Below the pieces are notes generated by a model. That model made no database searches. It saw only the letters and a program-made list of their open reading frames with translations, and was not told the origin of the DNA. Made by a program: the position numbers and the translations under genes. From an uncultured Eubacterium sp. (GTDB taxonomy: Bacteria; Bacillota; Clostridia; Lachnospirales; Lachnospiraceae): a DNA stretch of 64,000 nucleotides. Positions 55,591 through 63,923 of this stretch are shown one piece after another. The stretch covers positions 123,836 through 187,835 of the forward strand of contig CAKRIZ010000002.1 in assembly GCA_934351445.1 (NCBI GenBank), read 5' to 3'. Numbering within the stretch: position 1 is the first letter of the stretch; every line of letters starts with the position of its first letter.

Positions 55591-56763
55591 ATGCCGAATG
55601 AAGAAATTCAATTAGAGTCTATCCCTCACGGTAAGCTTGGACTTATCACCTTAGCGAGCAGCGCTCCACTTGGTCACAAAGTAGACCAGTATCTCGTGAA
55701 GTGGCGTTCCACCAGACAGCAGCTTCATCCGAACGATACTGCATTCAAGGGCTATCAGCGCGATTCTTATCTGATCGAGCATACACTGCCCCGCTTCGGA
55801 AACGGTGAAGCAAAAGGCACAATCAAAGAATCTGTGCGGGGTGATGATCTGTATATTATGTTAGATGTGACGAATCACAGCCTGACTTATAAAATGTGCG
55901 GGGAGGTCAACCATATGTCTCCCGATGATCATTATCAGGATCTGAAGCGTGTCATTGCTGCTGTCAGCGGTAAAGCAAAGCGTATCAACGTCATCATGCC
56001 ATTCCTCTATGAGAGCCGCCAGCACAGACGTTCTTCGAGAGAATCCTTAGACTGTGCACTGGCACTGCAGGAGCTCGTTAACATGGGTGTTGAAAACATC
56101 ATCACGTTCGATGCACATGATCCGCGTGTCCAGAATGCGATTCCGCTGCATGGTTTCGAGTCTGTCACCTGTGCATACCAGTTTGTAAAGGCGCTGTGCC
56201 GTCATGTAGACGACCTCGTCTTTGACAATGACCATATGATGATCATCAGCCCCGATGAGGGTGGTACCGACCGTGCCGTATATCTGGCAAACGTTCTCGG
56301 CATTAACGTGGGCATGTTCTACAAGCGCCGCGACTATAGCCGCATCGTAGACGGCCGCAATCCGATCATTGCACATGAATTCCTCGGTTCTTCTGTAGAA
56401 GGCAAGGATGTATTTATTATTGACGATATGATCTCCTCTGGTGAGAGTATGATCGATGTGGCAACCGAGCTGAAAAAACGCAAGGCAAAGCGTATCTTTG
56501 TCATCTCAACATTCGGTCTGTTCACCAATGGGTTTGAGAAGTTTGATGAAGCCGTAGAAAAAGGTATTATCTACCGCGTTCTGACAACAGATCTGATCTA
56601 TCAGTCAGAAGAAATGCTGAGCCGTGATTATTATATCAGCTGTGGCATGAGCAAGTATATCGCATACATTATCGATACACTGAATCATGACACCTCACTC
56701 AGCGAACTCCTCAATCCTTACGACAAGATCAAGACAATCGTTGCCGCATACTCTAAAAGATAA
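55591..56763 (+). CDS. prs: Ribose-phosphate pyrophosphokinase, long form
   Basis: A 390-residue PRPP synthetase, about 70 residues longer than common bacterial enzymes. Catalytic parts are visible: the ADAHDPRVQN-like TFDAHDPRVQNAIPLHGFES, ISPDEGGTDRA, and the PRPP loop VFIIDDMISSGESMIDVA. The first 75 residues and an extended C-terminus differ from the classical Prs. It makes PRPP from ribose 5-phosphate and ATP, the substrate used by Hpt in this window. TGGAGG precedes the ATG. It lies 27 bp after the helicase loader gene. Confidence 0.9.
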   Translation: MPNEEIQLESIPHGKLGLITLASSAPLGHKVDQYLVKWRSTRQQLHPNDTAFKGYQRDSYLIEHTLPRFGNGEAKGTIKESVRGDDLYIMLDVTNHSLTYKMCGEVNHMSPDDHYQDLKRVIAAVSGKAKRINVIMPFLYESRQHRRSSRESLDCALALQELVNMGVENIITFDAHDPRVQNAIPLHGFESVTCAYQFVKALCRHVDDLVFDNDHMMIISPDEGGTDRAVYLANVLGINVGMFYKRRDYSRIVDGRNPIIAHEFLGSSVEGKDVFIIDDMISSGESMIDVATELKKRKAKRIFVISTFGLFTNGFEKFDEAVEKGIIYRVLTTDLIYQSEEMLSRDYYISCGMSKYIAYIIDTLNHDTSLSELLNPYDKIKTIVAAYSKR

Positions 56764-56821
56764 GATAAGATAAAATAAAAAATGGCTCGCTATGCGAGCC
56801 ATTTTTTATTATCTTATCTTA
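56762..56821. terminator. Long bidirectional terminator
   Basis: AAAAAATGGCTCGC and GCGAGCCATTTTTT form a perfect 14-bp stem around TAT. The stem extends outward through GATAAGATAA repeats on the left and TTATCTTATC repeats on the right. It separates the convergent prs and DUF6465 genes. Confidence 0.9.
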
Positions 56822-56862
56822 TCGTATCTTATCTTTTCTTTTCTGTTTTTTATCAGAACCGG

Positions 56863-57348
56863 TTAAAATAAATCTACTCTTCCGGCTACCTTTTCGTTAA
56901 TCACGTAATATGCAGCACCGTCTTCAGGCTTTAAGTATACTCTCAGATCCTTGATCGATGATACTCTGTGACCCTGATTTACATACTCTGCTTTAATCTG
57001 TTCTACAATCGTGTCTACAGAGGCCTCTCCTGCACCAAACTGAATATATACCTTAGGCTCTGCTGCAACCTTCTTAGCGGCTGCCTTGGCTGCCTTTCTA
57101 CCTCTCTTCACTGTCGTCTTCTCCTCTTCTTTTGTGGTAACTGCTTTCTGAGCCTCTTTCTTTGTAGTCTCTGCAACAGGCTTTTCCACCTTCTCCTCAG
57201 CCTTCTCTGCTGCCTTGGCTTCAGCTTTTACTTCCTCTGCCTTTGCCTCTACAACCTTTGCAACTGTCTTTACAGCTTCCTTTGCCTCTTCAACCTTCTT
57301 TGCTGCTACAGTTTTTACTGCTTCTGTGGTTCCTTTTACGTTTGCCAT
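56863..57348 (-). CDS. DUF6465-type protein with Lys/Ala/Glu-rich N-terminus
   Basis: A 161-residue cytoplasmic protein. Residues 1-95 are almost only Ala, Lys, Glu, Val and Thr, reminiscent of histone H1-like tails, and include a KRGRKAAKAAAKK patch. The C-terminal domain (VYIQFGAGEASVDTIVEQIKAEYVNQGHRVSSIKDLRVYLKPEDGAAYYVINEKVAGRVDLF) matches DUF6465, common in Lachnospiraceae. The function is unknown; nucleic acid binding through the basic tail is inference. AGGAGG precedes the ATG. It lies just downstream of the HPr-like gene. Confidence 0.8.
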   Translation of the reverse strand: MANVKGTTEAVKTVAAKKVEEAKEAVKTVAKVVEAKAEEVKAEAKAAEKAEEKVEKPVAETTKKEAQKAVTTKEEEKTTVKRGRKAAKAAAKKVAAEPKVYIQFGAGEASVDTIVEQIKAEYVNQGHRVSSIKDLRVYLKPEDGAAYYVINEKVAGRVDLF

Positions 57349-57376
57349 GGCTATGCCTCCTATTAACTGTGTTGTT

Positions 57377-57631
57377 TTAACTGCAAACCAAAAACTTTTC
57401 CATTGCTACAAGTGCTTCCTTTTCGTCACTTCCGTCAGCTACAATATTTACAGTCATTCCTTTAGACGGATTGAACGCCATGATCCCCATGATACTCTTG
57501 GCATTGATCTTGCGGTTGTCATTCTCCAGCACAATATTGCTGTCAAACTGACACGCAACCTGTACCAGCTCAGCGATCGGGTTCTCATGTTTCTTAGTCA
57601 CATCAGATACTACAATTCTTTTACTGCTCAT
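57377..57631 (-). CDS. HPr-family protein with altered active site
   Basis: An 84-residue HPr-like protein. It keeps His15 (phosphorylated by enzyme I in normal HPr), Pro18 and the regulatory Ser46 in KSIMGIM. The normal GIHARPA motif is here KKHENPIA, so the conserved Arg17 is Asn. DGSDEKEAL in the C-terminal half is typical. It could be a PTS carrier with changed kinetics or a regulatory Crh-like paralogue that keeps Ser46. No PTS genes are adjacent. GAGGGT precedes the ATG. Confidence 0.82.
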   Translation of the reverse strand: MSSKRIVVSDVTKKHENPIAELVQVACQFDSNIVLENDNRKINAKSIMGIMAFNPSKGMTVNIVADGSDEKEALVAMEKFLVCS

Positions 57632-57838
57632 AATTCATACCCTCAACATTATCGGTGCCCTATGTACACCCGACTTTTTATTGCTTGTCGGCCGGTTTCC
57701 CTGAATGTGTCTCTGCAATATACAGACACATACCCTTCTTATATATACCTTATAAACACTGAATTTTCAAGGTATTTTCATATTTCTGTTAAAACCGACG
57801 AATATCTCCCGGTAATATTGGTTTTTTTATGCAACTTT

Positions 57839-60244
57839 TTAGCGCAAATAAGCGGTATAGTGGCTGCTATGCGCTCCAAACTGCGTCTGCGCAGCAGTGA
57901 TTGTCTCGCGCGATGTCTGCTTCGTGTCCGGATTGTAGATCCATACATTTGCAGAATCGTAACCGACCAGCAATCGTCTGCTGCCATCTTCCAGCGTAAT
58001 GACAACCGGTATTCCTTCACTCACATAATACAGCGTCTGCGTCAGTTCACAACCGGTCAGATCATATGCCACCGCTTCGGGATAGGCCTGTGTCATATCC
58101 GACACATCGAGATTCTCCGGCAATGCCAGTGGCGTACATACAAGACGTTTCGACCGTTTCCATACAGCTTTCAGTGACGCATCGACTACGACACCCATCT
58201 GTTCATCTGCCTGTGCGATCGCATCCTGCAGCTTTGAATGGAACGACTGCCCATTCCCCTTCGCATATGTGTAATAACCTTCCCATGGATGCGCGGCAAT
58301 CAGGCTCATATCACGCGGTTCTTCCAGCAATACTTCGCGTGAAGTCACCACATTTGCGCGATTGTGGTCCGCAGGAGCCAACAGTCTGATCTCTACGAGT
58401 GTCTGTCTGATATCATCATATATCTGACAGACATTGTCATCCAGAATCGTCTCTCCCTGATGATTTAAAATCGTATCCGGCTCTGCCGGGATGTAGGTAC
58501 CATCTACCCATCTGACACGTTCAAGATTAATGACATACTCATTGATGCTGATATCTGTCATATAGTAGTTTTTCTTGTGATACTCCTTGATCATCTCACC
58601 GGCATCCGCATCATAGATCCGCACATAACTCATAGGCACACTGCCATCTGCCACACTACGGCTATCCGCAGCTGCCACTCCGTATACAAAATCATCTACA
58701 AGAAAACCAACCGGATACAGCTTCTGTCCATCTGCCGCGATCGTACTCCCACGCTCATTTTCCAGATCAAGCACCGTGATATCCCCGGCAGCATTCTCAT
58801 CCGTCTGCCATACGAGTAAATGACCGTCTGATGATACACTATAACTCTCGCTGCCGAGTCCTTCGGCAAGCACACGTTCACTGCCATCTGCCGTATTGAT
58901 CCGGTAGATACTGCCCTCCATCATGCAAAACAGTATTCCTTCCGCATTCTCGTACAGAACATCTCCCATATCTGTACGTAGGCGGGAATATGATTTATCT
59001 GATTTGACAAACAAAAGTTCCTCTACCGTGGCCGCAGCACTATCAAAATGACAGACCGAGATTCCACTCTCGCCTTCATGAACCCCGCGGTTCATATAAC
59101 CATACACCGCAAAATCCACACTTCCGCCTTCATTAATACTCAGGATACGGATATCATGGGCTGCATAATTTTCACGGATGTCCATGCCCTCATATCCACG
59201 GAAGCTGAAGATCCGGTACAGTGTGCCATTTTCTTCGTTATAACTCCACAGTTCTCCCTCCTGCACAAAACAGGTAATTTGTCCGTTCTCACTCTTTTTA
59301 TATTCAACTTGCCCGTCACGAATACCTAATTGAATATAATTTTCATTGAAATTCTGACCGTCGGCACGGAAAATCTGATTGACGCGACGCTCAAAGTTAT
59401 GCAGATAGCAGCGTTCACCTTCCGTGTTATAGCTGACGCGATAATATTCTTCAACGTTATAATATTCCAGTTCCCCGCCACTGCCGGTAGCCGTGACTAT
59501 ATAATCCAGCGTGATGACCGCATACCCATCGCCCAGCTCTGCAATCGTCAGAACCGAATCTCCCTGCTGCCTGCACACAAAATCTGCCCATGTGACCTCC
59601 TGCAGGCTGGAATTGATCGTCACCAGATTGAGATTCTCATTATCCACCGAACTGTTTGGCTCAAGATAAGTCGTTAACTGCTGTGCGCTGTCCTTGTCCA
59701 TGGATGTTTCATGAAAGCGATTCGCAAACTCCAGATAATCATCCAGATGCGCGTCACTCGTCTGCATCAGGCGTGTATAATAGTAGATTGTCTCATCCGC
59801 GCGCTGCAATAAAAATACCAGCTGGTACTCCTGGCCTTCTTCCAGCAGATTCTCGAGCACAAGCTGCATACACAGCTGATCATTATCTGCCTTATAATCA
59901 TCGCATACACGATCCGCGATCAGACGCTCCCCATCCAGACTGCGGATCTCATAGCTGATCTGATCCACTTCACTGCCAAACAACTCCACCTTGACAGACA
60001 CCGTCCGGTCACTCTGTACCGGAACGAGAGCATCCCGCATAGTCGCCAGATCCATCTTGTCACGATATCCATGTAATTCCCCGACCAGATAGTCCCTGTA
60101 ATACATCGAGATCACCGGATAAGACGCCTCACGCATCTCAGTCGTGAGATTGACACTGTTTTGATTCGATAAATATCCAAACGTAGTCACAGCTGCGAAA
60201 AAACAGCAGATCAGTACCACGGCTTTTATCATTCCTTTTTTCAA
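57839..60244 (-). CDS. Large extracytoplasmic protein of unknown function with degenerate C39-like C-terminus
   Basis: An 801-residue protein with one N-terminal membrane segment (AVVLICCFFAAVTTFGYL), so secreted or membrane-anchored. Residues about 50-150 form a beta domain. The middle (about 280-560) has repeated beta-strand units such as ENAEGILFCMMEGSIYRINTADGSERVL and SSDGHLLVWQTDE that look like propeller blades. The last 100 residues (GCELTQTLYYVSEGIPVVITLEDGSRRLLVGYDSANVWIYNPDT) resemble a C39 papain-like fold, but the catalytic His position is Arg. The start is a TTG with GAGGG 8 bases upstream; Met5 has no proper spacing. The role is unknown. Confidence 0.7.
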   Translation of the reverse strand: MKKGMIKAVVLICCFFAAVTTFGYLSNQNSVNLTTEMREASYPVISMYYRDYLVGELHGYRDKMDLATMRDALVPVQSDRTVSVKVELFGSEVDQISYEIRSLDGERLIADRVCDDYKADNDQLCMQLVLENLLEEGQEYQLVFLLQRADETIYYYTRLMQTSDAHLDDYLEFANRFHETSMDKDSAQQLTTYLEPNSSVDNENLNLVTINSSLQEVTWADFVCRQQGDSVLTIAELGDGYAVITLDYIVTATGSGGELEYYNVEEYYRVSYNTEGERCYLHNFERRVNQIFRADGQNFNENYIQLGIRDGQVEYKKSENGQITCFVQEGELWSYNEENGTLYRIFSFRGYEGMDIRENYAAHDIRILSINEGGSVDFAVYGYMNRGVHEGESGISVCHFDSAAATVEELLFVKSDKSYSRLRTDMGDVLYENAEGILFCMMEGSIYRINTADGSERVLAEGLGSESYSVSSDGHLLVWQTDENAAGDITVLDLENERGSTIAADGQKLYPVGFLVDDFVYGVAAADSRSVADGSVPMSYVRIYDADAGEMIKEYHKKNYYMTDISINEYVINLERVRWVDGTYIPAEPDTILNHQGETILDDNVCQIYDDIRQTLVEIRLLAPADHNRANVVTSREVLLEEPRDMSLIAAHPWEGYYTYAKGNGQSFHSKLQDAIAQADEQMGVVVDASLKAVWKRSKRLVCTPLALPENLDVSDMTQAYPEAVAYDLTGCELTQTLYYVSEGIPVVITLEDGSRRLLVGYDSANVWIYNPDTKQTSRETITAAQTQFGAHSSHYTAYLR

Positions 60245-60263
60245 CTTTAATCCCTCATTTCAT

Positions 60264-60295
60264 AAAAAAGAGTGCCCAATCTGATTTGGACACTC
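60264..60295 (-). terminator. Terminator after the 165-aa protein gene
   Basis: On the minus strand GAGTGTCCAA pairs with TTGGGCACTC (one G-U), followed by a run of six T. Confidence 0.8.
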
Positions 60296-60335
60296 CCTAT
60301 TGTAATGCGTTTTTTTGAAAATCACAACTGTAACT

Positions 60336-60833
60336 TTACCAAAATCTTCGACACTGGCGCCGTTTACAGCGCCGCTTATACATTTCATTGTATAAGAGCA
60401 CCTCCAACAGGCTGCGCCTGCCCGGATCAAAGGGCGGCGGTGGCGGCGGTCCCGGACGATCCATGTGCATTGCCTGCATAGATTCATCCATCACGCCATC
60501 TGCCATATCCTGTGCAGCTTCTGCCGCCTGTGCCTCGGCATCTTCCCTGCGCAGTTCCTCTGCGATCCGGTCACACATCAGCAGCATGGATACGCGATCC
60601 GGATACTCGTCGTACATCATACTGCCCTCATAATCCAACCGGTCACAGGCTTCCTCCACCTTTCGCTGCATGCGCCTGGCATCCGCCGGATACATCTGCT
60701 GCAGATACTGCAGATCCCGCTCCGTCTCCATCTCACTCATATATAGATCCTGATACGGATACATCCACGGATACGGCATCTGTCGCAATTGCTGCATCTG
60801 GAAAAAATAATCTCTCTGGTTAAAATCCATCAA
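60336..60833 (-). CDS. Acidic Met/Gln/Tyr-rich protein of unknown function
   Basis: A 165-residue protein I do not recognise. Residues 1-45 are rich in Met, Gln, Tyr and Pro. A conserved-looking core reads YLQQMYPADARRMQRKVEEACDRLDYEGSMMYDEYPDRV. A Glu/Ala-rich helix is followed by a run of six prolines and a Lys/Arg/Cys C-terminus (MYKRRCKRRQCRRFW). There is no signal peptide. Composition resembles small spore-coat or inclusion proteins of spore formers, which is only a suggestion. It ends before a good terminator and lies divergently beside the carbonic-anhydrase-like gene. Confidence 0.65.
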   Translation of the reverse strand: MMDFNQRDYFFQMQQLRQMPYPWMYPYQDLYMSEMETERDLQYLQQMYPADARRMQRKVEEACDRLDYEGSMMYDEYPDRVSMLLMCDRIAEELRREDAEAQAAEAAQDMADGVMDESMQAMHMDRPGPPPPPPFDPGRRSLLEVLLYNEMYKRRCKRRQCRRFW

Positions 60834-60995
60834 AGTACTCCAAATTTGATTTTTCTATAAAATATGCCGCAGATACCAGACTGTGACTTTCTCCGCAGGT
60901 TTTTCATGAAATATGATTGCTTTTACCAGCAAAATGGCATAAAATCAAGCACAAGAGAACTCTCAGCAAGCAAAATCGCACGGAGGAATGATCAT

Positions 60996-61481
60996 ATGTG
61001 TATCAATAAAACTACTTATCTGGCTCCCGGTGCACACGTCGTAGGCGATGTGACGCTCGGTAAAGATGTAAATATCTGGTATAACGCCGTTGTGCGTGGT
61101 GATACAGGCAGCATTTTCATCGGAGACGGCTCCAACGTGCAGGATAACTGTACACTCCACACGGACACCGGTCACTCGATTCACATTGGACGCGGTGTAT
61201 CGATTGGCCACAATGCCGTTGTACATGGCTGTACCGTAGGAGATAATACCGTTGTCGGCATGGGCAGCATCCTGTTAAATGGCTCCATCATCGGCAGGAA
61301 CTGTATCATCGGTGCAGGTGCGCTCGTTACAGGCAAGATGAACATACCGGATGGTTCTATCGTCGTTGGCAATCCTGCCAGAATCCTTCGTCCGATGACA
61401 GATGGGGAGATTCAGGCAAATAGAAAAAATGCGGCGCACTATCTTGATCTGATGCACGCCGCATTAAAGGAAACAAATTAA
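60996..61481 (+). CDS. Gamma-carbonic anhydrase-like hexapeptide-repeat protein
   Basis: A 161-residue left-handed beta-helix protein: YLAPGAHVVGDVTLGKDVNIWYNAVVRGDTGSIFIGDGSNVQDNCTLH, then GRGVSIGHNAVVHGCTVGDNTVVGMGSILLNGSIIGRNCIIGAGALVTGKMNIPDGSIVVGNPARILRPM. The three metal-binding His positions of this family are present (LHTD, IGHNA, VVHGC). Many members (YrdA/PaaY type) are of uncertain activity. The ATG at 60996 has GGAGG 9 bases upstream; the longer frame lacks support. Its stop overlaps the hcp stop on the other strand. Confidence 0.9.
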   Translation: MCINKTTYLAPGAHVVGDVTLGKDVNIWYNAVVRGDTGSIFIGDGSNVQDNCTLHTDTGHSIHIGRGVSIGHNAVVHGCTVGDNTVVGMGSILLNGSIIGRNCIIGAGALVTGKMNIPDGSIVVGNPARILRPMTDGEIQANRKNAAHYLDLMHAALKETN

Positions 61482-63121
61482 CCAAGCAGTTTTTTGATGT
61501 CATTTTCCGGTGTATCGATCGGAGCGATATGATAGTGCTCTACGAGATAGTTCAATACATTCGGTGAGATAAACGCCGGCAGTGTCGGTCCGAGCAGGAT
61601 ATTCTGGATGCCCAGATGCAGCAGTGTGAGTAAAATGCACACGGCCTTCTGCTCATACCATGACAGCACCATCGACAATGGCAGGTCATTTACGCTACAT
61701 TCAAATGCATCTGCGAGCGCGAGTGCTACACGGATCGCACTGTAGGCATCGTTACACTGTCCCATATCCATGATACGCGGCAGTCCACCGATCGTGCCTA
61801 GATCCAGATCGTTAAAACGGTATTTTCCGCATGCCAGCGTCAGGATCACCGTGTCTGCCGGAGTCTGCTTTACGAACTCCGTATAATAATTTCTACCGGG
61901 TCTGGCGCCATCACATCCACCGACGAGGAAGAAATGCTTTAAGGCACCTGATTTCACTGCCTCGATCACGGTGTCTGATACAGCCAGCACTGCATCACGT
62001 CCAAATCCAGTCATGACATGGTCTCCACCGTTGATGCCCGTAAAATGCATATCCTGATCATATCCTCCCAATTCGAGGGCTTTTTTGATCACGGGTGTAA
62101 AATCCTTATGTCTGCCCTCAGCCATAGCTTCGAGATGCACGATCTGTGGATATGACACCACCTCTGTCGTGAACACACGGTCTGCATAGCCCGCCTTTGG
62201 CGGCATCAGGCAGTTGGTTGTAAACACAACCGGCGCCGGGATATCAGCAAATTCTTTTTGCTGATTCTGCCAGGCAGTTCCGAAATTTCCCTTTAAATGT
62301 GCATATTTTTTCAGTTCTGGGTAAGCGTGTGCCGGGAGCATCTCCCCATGCGTATAGATATTGATGCCGAGATCCTTTGTCTGCTCCAATAACTGCTTTA
62401 AGTCATACAGATCATGACCGGAGATCACGATAAATGGTCCTTTTTCCACGGTCAGCGATACTTGTGTCGGTGTCGGGCTGCCATAGGTCTGTGTATTCGC
62501 ACGGTCCAGCAGCTCCATGCACTTTAAGTTGACTTCTCCTACTTCCAGTACAACCGGAAGCAGTTCCTCCATGCCCCAATCCCTGGCACCGACTGCATAC
62601 AGTGCCTTATAAAAGAACCGGTTGACCTCCTGATCCCGATAACCCAGTACATTCGCATGATATGCGTAGGCAGCCATACCACGGATACCGAACAGGATCA
62701 GCGATTTGAGCGAGCGGATATCTTCATCCGCCTGCCACAGATCATTCATATCATAATCATCATTTCTTCCACAGGGCGCTCCACAGGCTGTGCAGCCGGG
62801 CACCATGCGGTTTTTCTCATCTTCTATCCGCCGGATCAGCGCGGTAATTGTCTCGTTATTAAAGTTCACATTCGTGACCGCCGTAAACAGTCCTTCGATC
62901 ACGAGGTCGTCCGTGCGCTCTGTGAGCAGATGCATATTGCCCTCGACAGAACGAGCCAGCCCAATCAGCGCTCCGGTTAGTTCATCCTGTAATTTTGCCG
63001 TATCTGCCTTCTTCCCACAGACTCCGGCTGCGCCTGTACAACCGCTGCAGCCTGCAGTCTGCTCACACTGAAAACAAAACATCTGTTGATTCGATAACTG
63101 ATTCTTTGAAAGATTACCCAT
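61478..63121 (-). CDS. hcp: Hybrid cluster protein (hydroxylamine / NO reductase)
   Basis: A 547-residue Hcp. The N-terminal cluster cysteines are C16, C19, C28 and C35 in CFQCEQTAGCSGCTGAAGVC. The hybrid-cluster ligands are in the C-terminal part, including THGEMLPAHAYPEL, FTTNCLMPPK, FFLVGGCDGARPGRNYY and LTLACGKYRFNDLDLG. Hcp protects anaerobes against nitric oxide and hydroxylamine. GGAGGAATC precedes the ATG. The gene lies 33 bp after the ferredoxin gene, which likely supplies electrons. Confidence 0.96.
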   Translation of the reverse strand: MGNLSKNQLSNQQMFCFQCEQTAGCSGCTGAAGVCGKKADTAKLQDELTGALIGLARSVEGNMHLLTERTDDLVIEGLFTAVTNVNFNNETITALIRRIEDEKNRMVPGCTACGAPCGRNDDYDMNDLWQADEDIRSLKSLILFGIRGMAAYAYHANVLGYRDQEVNRFFYKALYAVGARDWGMEELLPVVLEVGEVNLKCMELLDRANTQTYGSPTPTQVSLTVEKGPFIVISGHDLYDLKQLLEQTKDLGINIYTHGEMLPAHAYPELKKYAHLKGNFGTAWQNQQKEFADIPAPVVFTTNCLMPPKAGYADRVFTTEVVSYPQIVHLEAMAEGRHKDFTPVIKKALELGGYDQDMHFTGINGGDHVMTGFGRDAVLAVSDTVIEAVKSGALKHFFLVGGCDGARPGRNYYTEFVKQTPADTVILTLACGKYRFNDLDLGTIGGLPRIMDMGQCNDAYSAIRVALALADAFECSVNDLPLSMVLSWYEQKAVCILLTLLHLGIQNILLGPTLPAFISPNVLNYLVEHYHIAPIDTPENDIKKLLG

Positions 63122-63154
63122 CCTTAGATTCCTCCTGATTTGATATATTTAAAT

Positions 63155-63889
63155 TTACACATCCAGTAATCTGCCATCTGTAGACACGATGACTACCCGC
63201 CAGGGGATAAATTTGCCACTCGCCTGCAATGCCCGCTTCGCAGCCTGCTCAATGCCACCGCAGCACGGTACTTCCATGCGCACGATCGTCACACTCTTAA
63301 TATCATTATTTGCAATAATCTCCGTCAATTTCTCCGCATAATCACCCTCATCGAGTTTGGGACAGCCGATCAGCGTGATGTGGTTGCGGATAAATTCACG
63401 ATGGAAATCGCCGTAGGCATATGCGGTACAATCTGCTGCGATCAGCAGGTTTGCTCCATCAAAATACGGTGCATTTGTCGGCACGAGCTTGATCTGCACC
63501 GGCCACTGGGACAACTGGCTCGTGATAGGAGACACAGCCTGCGGTGTGCTCTCACACGCTTCCCTCTTGATCGCCTTGGACTGGCTGCCGGGACATCCAC
63601 AGGGCAGAGGCGCTTTTTTCGGTTGCTGTCCCTGTCCCATCGCCGCAGTCTTGGCAGCCTTAGCCGCGAACACTGCTGCCTCATCATACGCCGGAGCCTC
63701 ACGCTCCTCAAAATGAATCGCATCTGCGGGGCAGGCGGGCAGACAATCTCCCAGTCCGTCGCAGTAGTCCTCTCTCGTCAGCTTCGCCTTTCTGTCGATC
63801 ATCTCGATCGCTCCTTCGTGGCAGGCGGATGCGCAGGCACCGCAGCCGTTACATTTTTCTTCATCGATTTTTATGATTCTTCTCATCAT
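63155..63889 (-). CDS. 4Fe-4S ferredoxin-type protein partnered with Hcp
   Basis: A 244-residue protein. The N-terminal 2[4Fe-4S] ferredoxin domain has CNGCGACASACHEGAI and CDGLGDCLPACPADAI. A Pro/Gln-rich linker with CGCPGSQS and a C-terminal domain (VPTNAPYFDGANLLIAADCTAYAYGDFHREFIRNHITLIGCPKLD...VRMEVPCCGGIEQAAKRAL) carry more cysteines. The family is commonly encoded with hcp and is presumed to pass electrons to it. AAGGAG precedes the ATG. A copy of the 77-bp leader repeat starts 35 bp upstream. Confidence 0.9.
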   Translation of the reverse strand: MMRRIIKIDEEKCNGCGACASACHEGAIEMIDRKAKLTREDYCDGLGDCLPACPADAIHFEEREAPAYDEAAVFAAKAAKTAAMGQGQQPKKAPLPCGCPGSQSKAIKREACESTPQAVSPITSQLSQWPVQIKLVPTNAPYFDGANLLIAADCTAYAYGDFHREFIRNHITLIGCPKLDEGDYAEKLTEIIANNDIKSVTIVRMEVPCCGGIEQAAKRALQASGKFIPWRVVIVSTDGRLLDV

Positions 63890-63923
63890 GGTTTCTATTC
63901 TCCTTTTGTATATTCATTCAATC

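Noticed and set aside
57215-58177. 320-codon plus-strand frame
   Set aside because: Spans the antisense of three minus-strand genes and their spacers; composition is not protein-like.
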